NCBI RefSeq assembly: GCF_016082275.1
Contig: NZ_MOWM01000025.1
Coordinates: 1 to 64,000, forward strand
DNA: 64,000 bases
Direction of reading: 5' to 3'
Source: Variovorax sp. E3
Lineage (GTDB): Bacteria; Pseudomonadota; Gammaproteobacteria; Burkholderiales; Burkholderiaceae_C
Shown: positions 55,242-63,958 of the stretch, one piece after another
Numbering within the stretch: the stretch's first letter is position 1
Layout of the letters: the number at the start of each line of letters is the position of its first letter
Notes under the pieces: generated by a model
Told to the model about the DNA's origin: nothing
What the model saw: only the letters and a program-made list of their open reading frames with translations
Databases searched by the model: none
Position numbers and translations under genes: made by a program

Positions 55242-56164
55242 TCAGGCCACGCTCGGGGAGTGATAGCGAAGCGGCTGCGCGATCTCGCCGTGCATGGCGG
55301 GCGGGTAGATGATTTCGCGCAGAAAGTCGGCGTCGGCGCGCAGCGCGTCGGCCGCGTCGATGTGGCCGAAGTAGCGCAGGTAGTGCGGCATCTGCTGGAT
55401 CAGCATCTCGAAGCCGGCCTGCGCGTTGAGCCCGCGCGCACGGGCCGCGCGCACCAGCGGCGTGGGCTGGTTGCGCAGAAGAATGTCGAACAGCGCGGCG
55501 TGGCCGTCCATGCGCGCCACGTCGAGCGGCAGCGCGTCGCCCTCGACCAGCCCGAGCGGCGTGGCGTTGACGACCAGGTCGTAGCCTCGGGCGCGTTGCT
55601 GTCGACCGCGACCACGGTGGCGTCGAAGAACGCGTCGAGCTTGGCGGCCACGCCCGCCGCCTTGCCGGCGGCCTTGTCGTAGAAGGCGATGTGGGTCGCC
55701 CCGTTCACCACGCCGCCTTCGGCCAGCGCCACGCCGATGGCCGCGGCGCTCACGCCCGCGCCGAGGATCAGCACGCGCTTGCCGCGAAAGGGAATGTTGC
55801 AGTGGTCGAGCGCGCCGATCAGGCCTTCGCCGTCGAACAGGTCGCCCTCAAGCTGGTCGCCTTCGGTGCGGCGCACCACGTTCACGGAACCGGCCACGCG
55901 CCCGAACAGGCCGCAGCCGTCGAGCAGGTCGACCACCAGCGGCTTGTGCGGCGGCGCGATCACCATGCCGCGCACGTTGCGCGCCAGGAACGCCGACTTG
56001 AAGAACACCGCGAAGTCGCGCACCGGCACCTGCATGGGCACCAGCACGGCGTCGATGCCGAAGCGCTCGAAGGCCGCGTTGAACATGCGCGGCAACCGCA
56101 CATTGCGAACCGGGTCGCCCGGAATCAGGTACGCCTGGGTGCTGCCGCTGATGGAATGGCTCAT
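55242..56164 (-). CDS. Shikimate dehydrogenase family protein (catabolic), copy 2, frameshifted as read
   Basis: Starts MSHSISGSTQAYLIPGDPVR with GGAAG upstream. The substrate part is GMVIAPPHKPLVVDLLDGCG (Lys kept; the usual TxPHK is altered to APPHK) and LFDGEGLIGALDHC. The cofactor loop is LILGAGVSAAAIGVALAEGG (GxGxxA-like, with Ser and Ala in place of the usual G-G). The frame breaks near 55590; one extra base gives YDLVVNATPLGLVEGDALPL and the rest to 55242. About 307 residues. With copy 1 it may split quinate and shikimate oxidation. It is the first gene of the minus-strand operon. Confidence 0.8.
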
Positions 56165-56260
56165 GTGCTTGCTTCCGTTCGTCAATCGCTCTTTTGGAGG
56201 CCGGATGCCGAGCTTTATAGTCCCTTCACCCGATCTGTGCGGGGCTGCATCGAGTCAAAC

Positions 56261-56300
56261 GTTCGATAATCGATCTTCAAAAATCGTTAATCGTTCAAAC
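56261..56300. promoter_or_regulatory. PcaR/PcaU-like operator in the divergent gap
   Basis: GTTCGATAATCGAT (56261-56274) contains the perfect 11-bp palindrome TCGAT-A-ATCGA and closely matches the PcaR site I recall for Pseudomonas (GTTCGATAATCG...). Eight bases on, two tandem AATCGTT units (56282-56295) run into CAAAC. The region lies 97 bp from the dehydrogenase start and 64 bp from the IclR start, so it could control both. Confidence 0.6.
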
Positions 56301-56363
56301 CAAGGGTTTTCACCCGCATCGAATGCCGCCGCCGAGACCACGGCCAGAGGCACACTTCCGCCC

Positions 56364-57152
56364 ATGAGCAGCAAGGACGACTCGACGCCCCCCGCGGGCC
56401 TGGACAAGCGCGACTGGATAGCCGGCCTGGAGCGCGGCGTGAGCATCATCGAGGCCTTCGACGACGCCAACCCGCGCCTGACGGCCAGCCAGGCCGGCCA
56501 GCGCACGAACATGACCCGCACCGCCGCGCGGCGCTACCTGCTCACCCTGCAGCACATGGGCTATGTGGCGAGCGACGGCAAGCTGTTCTGGCTCACGCCG
56601 CGCGTGCTGCGGCTCGGCCGCTCGTACCTGGAGTCGGCCCGCCTGCCGCGCGTGGTGCAGCCGTTTCTGCAGCGCGTGGCGGCCGGCACCAACGAGATCG
56701 CCTACCTCAGCGTGATGGACGGCGACGAGGTGGTCTACATCGCGCGCAACGGCCCCAACCGCAGCATGAGCACGGGCTACGTGCTGGGCGCGCGCGTGCC
56801 GGCGCAGGTGACGGCCTCGGGCATGCTGATGCTGGCGCTGCGCAGCGACGCCGAGCTGAACGAGTGGCTGGCGACGAAGCAGCTGACGGTGTTCACGTCG
56901 CACACCATCGCGAGCATGGAACGCATGAAGCTGGAGCTGGCGCGCATCCGGGCGCAGGGCTGGGCGCTGTCGGAGCAGCAGCTCGACCTGAACTCGCGCG
57001 GCATCGCGGCGCCGCTGCGCGACCGGCACGGCACGCTGGTGGGGGCGCTGAACATCACCATGCCGATGGGGCACGAGAGTTCGGAAGACGCGGTGGCGCG
57101 GGTGCTGCCGGTGTTGCGGGAGACGGCGCAGGCGATGCGCAACCTGATCTGA
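56364..57152 (+). CDS. IclR family transcriptional regulator, PcaR/PobR-like
   Basis: 262 residues from the ATG at 56364 (MSSKDDSTPPAGLDKRDW). The N-terminal winged HTH (IAGLERGVSIIEAFDDANPR, QAGQRTNMTRTAARRYLLTL, about residues 18-80) is followed by the IclR effector domain ending LVGALNITMPMGH. The GLERGLxVIExF opening and TRAAARRxLLTL recognition helix are typical of PcaR, PcaU and PobR. It is divergent from the dehydrogenase/pca operon and has candidate operators between; it very probably controls it in response to 3-oxoadipate or protocatechuate. Confidence 0.88.
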   Translation: MSSKDDSTPPAGLDKRDWIAGLERGVSIIEAFDDANPRLTASQAGQRTNMTRTAARRYLLTLQHMGYVASDGKLFWLTPRVLRLGRSYLESARLPRVVQPFLQRVAAGTNEIAYLSVMDGDEVVYIARNGPNRSMSTGYVLGARVPAQVTASGMLMLALRSDAELNEWLATKQLTVFTSHTIASMERMKLELARIRAQGWALSEQQLDLNSRGIAAPLRDRHGTLVGALNITMPMGHESSEDAVARVLPVLRETAQAMRNLI

Positions 57153-57164
57153 GCCGCGGTACGG

Positions 57165-59231
57165 CTACCAGAACTTCCAGCCCGGCTTGGCGGTCTTGCC
57201 CGGCTCGGGTGCGGCCACACCCGCCCGGCGCAGGCCCTCGAGCCTGTCGCCCGCCGTGAAGCTGCCGGCCTCGACGGCCTTTGCGTACAGCTCGGCCGCG
57301 CGGCGCAGGTCCTTCGGCACCAGTTCGCCGGCCTCGAAGAGCTCGCCCATGTCTTCCGCCGCATAGGGGCTGCCCGAAGCCATGGCCCGTTGGTACCAAC
57401 GGATGGCGTGCGGCACGTCGGCCGCCACGCCAAGGCCGCGCCGGTAGCGAAACCCGACTTGCAGCTGTGCATCGGCATGCCCCTTGTTCGCCGCATGCAG
57501 GTAGAGCTGGAACGCGACCGGCAAAGACTCGGCGATGTCGGGCGCGTAGACGCGGCCGGCCAGCTCGTAGAGGGTCTCGGCGTCGAGCCGCGCGGCGTCC
57601 AGCAGCGCTGCGGCCCCTTGCGCGCGCAAGCCGGCGTTCAAGTCCGACTGCAAGGCCCGCAGGCGCGCCTTGGCGTCGAGAAAGTCGTGCTCCGCCGCCA
57701 GCCGCATCCAGCGCACCGCCTGCTCCATGTTGCGTGCCACGCCGCGCCCGTCGGCGTACATGTTGGCCAGGCTGTACCAGGCCGCGATGACGTTCTGCTC
57801 GGCCGCCTCGCGGTACAGCGCCAGCGCCTTGCCCAGGTCTTGCGCCACGCCCAGGCCGTGCTCGTACTTGTCGGCCAGGTTGTTGATCGACGCGGCATGC
57901 TCCTGCGCGGCGGCCTGGGTGTAGAGATGCACGCAGTGGGCGTAGTCCTGCGCCACGCCCCAGCCGTCCTGATAGCACATGGCCAGGAAGTACTGGGCGT
58001 CCGCGAGCCCGGCCTCGGCCGCCTGCGTGAACAGCGCCACGGCCTTGGCGTCGTCGCGGGCCACGCCCTCGCCGCTCAGGTGCATCCGCGCCAACTGCGT
58101 GAGCGCGCGCATGTCGCCGGCCGCCGCGGCAGCGCGTGCCTGGCGGGCGGCCTGGCTGTCTTGCCGGGCGGGTGGCTCGTCGTTCACGTCCTTCCCGTCG
58201 AGTGCGGCGGGCGTGACGGACGTAGTGTCGGCCTGCGCCGCGTCGCGGTAGCGCGCCCATGAACCCGAGGGCCAGTTGAAGCCCTGGATGCCGGCTTCCA
58301 GCGCGCGGTTGAACAGCCCCTCGGCCTCGGCCGGCACCGTACCCTCGATCAGTTGAGGCGCGAAGATGGCAAAACCACGCGGATCGGTCGCGGCGCGAAA
58401 CGGAAACACCACGGTCACGGCCAGCGGCTTGTCGCCGTGGCTGCACAGCTCGATCACGATGGCGTCGGTGCGCCCGCCCGGCAGCGTCACGCTGGCCTCG
58501 CAGGCGAAGGCGGCGTGGCGGGGCCCGCCCCCGCCCCCGCCCCCGCCTTCGTCTTCGCGCAAGGCGGCACGGCCGCGCCGGAGCGCGCCGTCGGCCGTGT
58601 CGTCGACGATGGCCGTGAAGGTCGAGCCCGCGCCGTCGGGGTCGGGCCGCAGCACCGTCGGCACCAGGTCGGCCCCTTCGGACACCATGAACATCGCATA
58701 CGAGGCAAGAAAGCCGAGCGAGCGCACGGCGGCGGCCCATGCCACAGGCCCGGCATGGTCGAGCTGCGCGCCGATGCCCGCCACGTAGTCCGCGCACGCG
58801 GGCGCACCGCCTTGGCCGAAGAGCTTGTCCTCGACCCAGCCCAGCGGCAGCAGCGCCACGCCGACGTCGTCCGCAATGGCCACCAGGCGCGAGAGCGATC
58901 CTTGCGGAAGCGGTTGCGCCGGCCCGAGCACCTGCTGCGCCGACGCCAGGTCGTGCCAGTCGATGCGCGCACCCGATTTCTTCGCCACGTAGGCCACGAG
59001 GTAGTACGCCAGCAAGGCGCAGAAGTTGCGCCCGCCCGGCGTCGCCAGGAAGGCCTCGCGCTCGGGCTTGACCTTGGCGTTGATCTGGTCGAGCAGCATG
59101 TTCACGCGCTCCAGGCTGGCGGGCGAGTGATCGAGCCGGGCCTGGTTCAAGGCCTTGCCGAAGGTCCACCCGCCCTCGGGCTCGGTGCCTTGCGCATAGC
59201 AGTCCAGAAAAACGCGGGCCGTGTCGTTCAT
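57165..59231 (-). CDS. Sel1-repeat (TPR-like) protein
   Basis: 688 residues, no signal peptide. Residues 1 to about 340 form a globular part of unknown family, with a glycine run (about eight Gly near 235, from a GGGGGC tandem). From about residue 365 come successive Sel1 repeats: ARMHLSGEGVARDDAKAVAL, AMCYQDGWGVAQDYAHCVHL, ADKYEHGLGVAQDLGKALAL, ANMYADGRGVARNMEQAVRW, and later VGFRYRRGLGVAADVPHAIR. Sel1 arrays are protein-interaction scaffolds. No partner gene is adjacent, so the target is unknown. It ends 12 bp from the convergent IclR stop. Confidence 0.85.
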   Translation of the reverse strand: MNDTARVFLDCYAQGTEPEGGWTFGKALNQARLDHSPASLERVNMLLDQINAKVKPEREAFLATPGGRNFCALLAYYLVAYVAKKSGARIDWHDLASAQQVLGPAQPLPQGSLSRLVAIADDVGVALLPLGWVEDKLFGQGGAPACADYVAGIGAQLDHAGPVAWAAAVRSLGFLASYAMFMVSEGADLVPTVLRPDPDGAGSTFTAIVDDTADGALRRGRAALREDEGGGGGGGGPRHAAFACEASVTLPGGRTDAIVIELCSHGDKPLAVTVVFPFRAATDPRGFAIFAPQLIEGTVPAEAEGLFNRALEAGIQGFNWPSGSWARYRDAAQADTTSVTPAALDGKDVNDEPPARQDSQAARQARAAAAAGDMRALTQLARMHLSGEGVARDDAKAVALFTQAAEAGLADAQYFLAMCYQDGWGVAQDYAHCVHLYTQAAAQEHAASINNLADKYEHGLGVAQDLGKALALYREAAEQNVIAAWYSLANMYADGRGVARNMEQAVRWMRLAAEHDFLDAKARLRALQSDLNAGLRAQGAAALLDAARLDAETLYELAGRVYAPDIAESLPVAFQLYLHAANKGHADAQLQVGFRYRRGLGVAADVPHAIRWYQRAMASGSPYAAEDMGELFEAGELVPKDLRRAAELYAKAVEAGSFTAGDRLEGLRRAGVAAPEPGKTAKPGWKFW

Positions 59232-59382
59232 GGGGCTCCCTCTCCCTCGGTTTTATTCCGCGAATGTAACGTAAGTTAACAAATAGGCCGGGCGCCCCAA
59301 GGCGCCGCGCTGACAGCATTCCGACAGCATCCGCCGGGCACCATGCGCGCTTTCAATCCAAAAGCGCTGGAGACACAAGCCC

Positions 59383-60390
59383 ATGTCCGACCTGTTCCCG
59401 AACGATGCCGCACTGAACCGCCGCCACTGGCTGCAAGCCGGCGGCGCCCTCGCCCTTGGCGGCCTGCTGCCCTCGCTGGCTTCGGCCCAGGACACGTGGC
59501 CCAGCAAGTCCATCCGCTTCGTGGTGCCCTTTGCGCCCGGCGGCAGCTCCGAAATCGTTGCGCGCTCGACCGCCGCCGAGCTTTCGCGCACCCTGGGCCA
59601 GAGCGTGTTCGTCGACAACAAGCCGGGCGCGGCCGGCAACATCGCCATGAGCGAAGTGGCGCGCGCCACCGACCAGCACACGATCATCCTGGGCCACATC
59701 GGCACGCTGGCCGTGAACCCGTACATCTTCGCCAAGCTGCCCTACGACGCGAACAAGGACTTCAAGCCCGTGAGCCTGCTGGCCAAGGTGCCCAGCCTGT
59801 ACGTGGTGCACCCCGACGTGCCGGCCAAGAACCTCAAGGAGTTCATCGCATATGCCAAGTCGAAGCCGGGCAAGCTCAGCTACGGCTCGGCCGGCAACGG
59901 CAGCGCGGGCCACCTGGCCTTCGAGTATCTGAAGATGACGGCCGACGTGTTCATGCTGCACGTGCCCTACCGCGGCACCGGCCCGATGGTGACCGACCTG
60001 CTCTCGGGCCGGCTCGACGCATCGGCCATCGGCGCGGCGGCGATCATTCCGTTCATCAAGGCGGGCAAGCTGCGCTGCATCGCGACCGGCTCGGCCAAGC
60101 GCCTGCCGCAGTTGCCCGACGTGCCGACCGTGGCCGAGCAAGGCTTTCCCGGCTTCGAGATGACGCAGTGGTACGGCATGCTGGCGCCCGCCAACATCAC
60201 GCCCGCGAACCTGGCCAAGCTCTCGGCCGAGACCATGAAGGCCGTGAAGTCGCCCGACTCGATGCAACGCCTGACCGCCGACGCGGCCGAAGCCGTGGGC
60301 GGCACGCCCGAGCAGTTCACGCAGTTCATTGCCGCGGAGCAAACCCGCTGGCAAAAGGTGATCGCAAGGGCAAACATCAAGCCGGACTGA
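59383..60390 (+). CDS. Bug/TctC family tripartite tricarboxylate-type substrate-binding protein
   Basis: 335 residues. The signal sequence NRRHWLQAGGALALGGLLPS has a twin-arginine look (RRHWLQ) and a cleavage site near ASA. The TctC fold follows with IRFVVPFAPGGSSEIVARST, VDNKPGAAGNIAMSEVARA, YGSAGNGSAGHLAFEYLKM and PYRGTGPMVTDLLSGR. It binds a carboxylate (citrate, aromatic or other) in the periplasm. No TctA/TctB membrane genes are in the window, as is usual for the many orphan Bug proteins. A TctD/TctE pair starts 25 bp downstream. Confidence 0.92.
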   Translation: MSDLFPNDAALNRRHWLQAGGALALGGLLPSLASAQDTWPSKSIRFVVPFAPGGSSEIVARSTAAELSRTLGQSVFVDNKPGAAGNIAMSEVARATDQHTIILGHIGTLAVNPYIFAKLPYDANKDFKPVSLLAKVPSLYVVHPDVPAKNLKEFIAYAKSKPGKLSYGSAGNGSAGHLAFEYLKMTADVFMLHVPYRGTGPMVTDLLSGRLDASAIGAAAIIPFIKAGKLRCIATGSAKRLPQLPDVPTVAEQGFPGFEMTQWYGMLAPANITPANLAKLSAETMKAVKSPDSMQRLTADAAEAVGGTPEQFTQFIAAEQTRWQKVIARANIKPD

Positions 60391-60415
60391 GCGGCGCAGG
60401 CCCTAGCATCGCGCC

Positions 60416-61080
60416 ATGCGCATCCTGTTGGCCGAAGACGAACACACCCTGGGCACCTGGCTCTGCAAGGCGCTGGAGCACGCCGGCATCCAGGTCGAAT
60501 GGGTGGACGACGGGCGACTGGCCGACCGGGCCCTGCAGCAACGCGACCACGACGCGCTAGTGCTCGACCTGGGCCTGCCCGGGCTCGATGGGCACACGGT
60601 GCTGCAACGCCTGCGCGAGCGCGACCAGCGGCTGCCGGCGCTGATCCTCACGGCGCGCGACTCGCTGAACGAACGCGTGGCCTCGCTCACGCGGGCGCCG
60701 ATGATTTTCTGGCCAAGCCCTTTGCGCTGGCCGAGCTCGAGGCGCGGCTGCATGCGCTGGTGCGCCGCGCGCGAGGTGTGGAGCATCCGCGCCTGGCCTG
60801 CGGCCCGCTGGTGTACGACAGCGCGCGCCGCCACTTCACGCTGAACGGCGAGGCGCTGGCCCTGTCGCCGCGCGAGCTGGCCGTGCTGCGCGCGCTGGTG
60901 CAGCGCAGCGGCGAGCCGCTGTCGAAGCAGCAGATTCTCGACCGCGTGTTCTCCGACGACGAAGAGGTGCACCCCGAGGCGGTCGAGGTGCTCGTCTACC
61001 GGCTGCGCAAGCGGCTCGACGGCAGCGGCGTGCGCATCGTCACGCTGCGCGGCCTGGGCTACGTGCTGGAAGCGGACTGA
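60416..61080 (+). CDS. tctD: OmpR-family response regulator (TctD-like), frameshifted as read
   Basis: Receiver domain MRILLAEDEHTLGTWLCKAL with the phosphorylated Asp in HDALVLDLGLPGLDGH (residue 51). The frame breaks near 60697; one extra base yields LHAGADDFLAKPFALAELEA with the conserved Lys. The OmpR winged helix follows: FTLNGEALALSPRELAVLRA, QILDRVFSDDEEVHPEAVEV and the ending VTLRGLGYVLEAD. About 222 residues when joined. The partner kinase starts next to its stop (TGA then GTG), so they form one system; neighbouring TctC-type genes suggest control of carboxylate uptake. Confidence 0.85.
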
Positions 61081-62497
61081 GTGAACGCGACTTCGCGCCT
61101 GGGCGAACGGCTGAAGCGCGCGAGCCTGTGGCAGCGCCTGGCGCTGCTGCTGTTCCCCGCGCTGCTGGTCGTGACCGGCCTGGAGCTGTGGATGACGCGG
61201 CACGACGCGCTGGCCGCCGCCAACGCGGCCTACGACCGCTCGCTGCTGGGCGCGCTCAAGTCCATCGACGCGAACATCTCGACGGCATCGGGCGGGCTGT
61301 CGGTCGAGCTGCCGTACACGATGTTCGAGTTCTTCGAGCTCACGGCGAGCGGGCAGGTGTTCTTTCGGGTGTCGACCTCCGACGGGCTGGTCGAGCTGGG
61401 CAGCGCCGACCTGCCCGCGCCGCCGGCCGAACTCGCGATGGGCGTGCCGGCCTTCTACGACGCGACCTACTTCGGCGAGGCCGTGCGGCTCGCGGCCTAC
61501 CGCCGCGACCTCGACCGCGCGCCCGCCGGCAGCACCGGGCGCAGCGTGCTGATCCAGGTGGGGGAAAGCACGCGCTCGCGGCAGGAGTTCAGCGCGCGCT
61601 TCGTGCGCAGCGCGGCACTGCGCGACGGGCTGGTGCTGGCGATGCTGCTGTGCGGCACCGCCATTGCGCTGGCGGCGGCGCTGCGCCCGCTGTCGCGGCT
61701 GGCGCGCGAGGTGCAGGCGCGCACGCCCGACGACCTGACGCGCATCGCCGAAGCCGACCTGCCCGCCGAGGTGCGCCCGCTGGTGGCGGCGGTGAACCAG
61801 CAGATGTCGCGCACGCAAGACCTGGTGACGCAGCAGCGCAGTTCCTGGACGACGCCTCGCACCAGCTGCGCACGCACCTCACCACGCTGCAGATGCAGGC
61901 CGACTATGCGCGACGCGAGCAAGACCCGGCGCAAATTCAGCTCGCGCTCGACGCGCTGGGTACCGAAATCGGCCGCGCCACCCGCAGCGCGCAGCAGCTG
62001 CTGGCGCTCGGGCGCAGCGACACGGTGTCGGTCGAGCCCGCGCCGTTCGACATGGCGGCGCTGCTGCGCGAGGTGGCGCTCGACCTGCTGCCGCTGGCGC
62101 GCGCCAAGCGCATCGACCTGGGCATCCACTCGCCCACGCCGGAGTTCCTGGCCGTGGCGGACCGGGGGCTGATGCGCGAGGCCCTGAGCAACCTCGTGAC
62201 CAACGCCGTCGCCTACACGCCGGCCGAAGGCACGATCACGCTGTTCGCCGCGGGCGATGCGGCGGGCTGGAGCCTCAATGTCGAGGACGACGGACCCGGC
62301 CTCAGCGATAAGGAACGTGCCGCATTGGGCCAGCGCTTTCGGCGCGGCGCGCGCGCGGCAAGGGCGGCTTCGGGCTCGGGCTGGCCATTGCGCGCTCCAT
62401 CGCGCAGCGGCACCAGGGCGAGCTGCGGCTCGAAGCGAAAGAGGTGGGCCGCGGCCTGCATGCGATCATCTGGTGGCCCCGACCGGCTGCGGCCTGA
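61081..62497 (+). CDS. tctE: Sensor histidine kinase (TctE-like), frameshifted twice as read
   Basis: Starts GTG at 61081, directly after the regulator stop. Two membrane helices (LALLLFPALLVVTGLELW and GLVLAMLLCGTAIALAAAL) enclose a periplasmic TctE-type sensor domain (ELPYTMFEFFELTASGQVFF). HisKA region FLDDASHQLRTHLTTLQMQA (His in SHQLRT) appears after a break near 61845. The HATPase part has LSNLVTNAVAYTP, VEDDGPGLS and, after a second break near 62360, KGGFGLGLAIARSIAQRHQG. One missing base at each site gives about 473 residues, normal for TctE. Confidence 0.85.
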
Positions 62498-62516
62498 CGG
62501 GCGATGCCCCTTGCCC

Positions 62517-63533
62517 ATGCCGCCCTTCTCCACCACCCGCCGCCACGCATTGCGCGCCCTGTCTGCGTCGCTGATGCCCCTGAGCCTGCACGCGATGGCC
62601 GCGCCGGGCGACCCTTCGGAAGAAGCCGCCGACTGCGTGATCCCCGCCAAGGCCGGCGGCGGCTTCGCGCTGACCTGCGCGCTGGCCCGCGACGCGCTGC
62701 AGGCCGTGCGCCCCGCGCGCCCGCCGCTGGGCCAGCGCTACCTGCCGGGCGGCATCGGCGCCGTCGCGTTCGACCGCATCGCCACGGGCAAGCTCGGCGG
62801 ACCGGGCACGCTGGTCGCGTTCTCCAGCGGCTCGCTGCTCAACCTGGCGCAGGGCCGCTTCGGCCCGCACGCGCCGTCGGCCGTGCGCTGGATCGCCACG
62901 CTCGGCACCGACTACGGCGTGATCGCCGTGCACCGCGATTCGCCCTACAAGCGCCTACAAGACCTGGTCGCCGCGCTGCGGCAAGACCCGTCGCGCATCG
63001 CCTTCGGCGCGGGCGGCACCGTCGGCAGCCAGGACTGGGTGAAGGCCGCGCTGCTGGTGCGTGCGGCCGGGCGCGACCACAAGGCGATGCGTTTCGTCGC
63101 GTTCGAAGGCGGCGGCGACGCGCTCACCGCGCTGCAGGGCAAGCATGTCGACGCCTTTTCGGGCGATGCGGCCGAGGCGCTGCAGGCCATTGCCGGCGGC
63201 ACGGCCGTGCGGCTGCTGGCGGTGCTGTCGGAGCAGCGGCTGGGCGGCGCGCTCACCGGCGTGCCGACCGCGCGCGAGCAAGGCGTCGACCTGGTATGGC
63301 CGACCGTGCGCGGCCTGTACCTGAGTGCGGACGTGCCCGAGGCGGCCGTGCGCGCCTGGGCCACGGCCTTTCGCGAAGCCAGCGCCGCGCCGGGTTATGC
63401 CGCCTTGCGCGAGCAGCACAACCTTTATCCTTTCGCCCTCACCGGCGCCGCGCTCGACGACTACGTGCAGGCGCAGATCAAGGCCTACCGGCAACTGGCC
63501 GAAGAACTGGGGCTGCGCCGCTGGAAGCCCTGA
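62517..63533 (+). CDS. Second tricarboxylate-type (Bug/TctC) substrate-binding protein
   Basis: 338 residues from the ATG at 62517, 19 bp after the kinase stop. The N-terminus TTRRHALRALSASLMPLSLH is a signal with twin arginines. The binding fold is visible (VIPAKAGGGFALTCALARDA, GTLVAFSSGSLLNLAQGRFG, IAFGAGGTVGSQDWVKAALL, KHVDAFSGDAAEALQAIAGG), but it is clearly diverged from the Bug protein at 59383. Being in the same cluster as TctD/TctE, it may be the sensor-associated receptor, presenting the ligand to the kinase. Confidence 0.85.
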   Translation: MPPFSTTRRHALRALSASLMPLSLHAMAAPGDPSEEAADCVIPAKAGGGFALTCALARDALQAVRPARPPLGQRYLPGGIGAVAFDRIATGKLGGPGTLVAFSSGSLLNLAQGRFGPHAPSAVRWIATLGTDYGVIAVHRDSPYKRLQDLVAALRQDPSRIAFGAGGTVGSQDWVKAALLVRAAGRDHKAMRFVAFEGGGDALTALQGKHVDAFSGDAAEALQAIAGGTAVRLLAVLSEQRLGGALTGVPTAREQGVDLVWPTVRGLYLSADVPEAAVRAWATAFREASAAPGYAALREQHNLYPFALTGAALDDYVQAQIKAYRQLAEELGLRRWKP

Positions 63534-63553
63534 GTGAATGAATGAACGAATGA

Positions 63554-63958
63554 ATGACTGAAGACGACATCACCCAACACATCATCGACTCGCTCGGCGG
63601 CGGCCACTTTGAAGTTGCCGACGACAACACCTTCTTCTTTCATGGCGCGGACAACAAGTTTCCCTTTGCCACCATCGTCACGAAGGACAGCGATTTCGAC
63701 AGCGCGTCGAACCTGAACCGCCCGGGGGTTTTTCGTCTCAACGTGGGCGTGGGCAAGGAGACTTTTCATGCGCTGTTCGGCGAGCAGGAAGAGGCTGGTA
63801 TCGACTTCGCTGCGCTCGACCGGCTGATGCCGCATTCGGCATACGGGAAGATGTATTGGGTGAGCGTGATCAACCCGAGCGCGAAGACCTTCGAGGCGGT
63901 GAAACCGCTGCTTGTGGAAGCGCGTGAATTGATGGTCTCGCGGGACAAGGCCCGATAA
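63554..63958 (+). CDS. DUF6194-like conserved hypothetical protein
   Basis: 134 residues. The pattern FFFHGADNKFPFATIVTKDS, LNRPGVFRLNVGVGKETFHA, DRLMPHSAYGKMYWVSVINP follows small conserved proteins that I recall as DUF6194. No catalytic residues are known. It is preceded by a short tandem of GAAT units (63535-63557), which overlaps its start region. It is in line with the tct genes (20 bp after the binding protein) but is not obviously related. Confidence 0.72.
   Translation: MTEDDITQHIIDSLGGGHFEVADDNTFFFHGADNKFPFATIVTKDSDFDSASNLNRPGVFRLNVGVGKETFHALFGEQEEAGIDFAALDRLMPHSAYGKMYWVSVINPSAKTFEAVKPLLVEARELMVSRDKAR

Noticed and set aside
58500-58570. The GGGGGC tandem in the Sel1 gene as a regulatory or phase-variable repeat
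   Set aside because: The frame is intact through it and it simply encodes a glycine linker; variation cannot be judged from one sequence.
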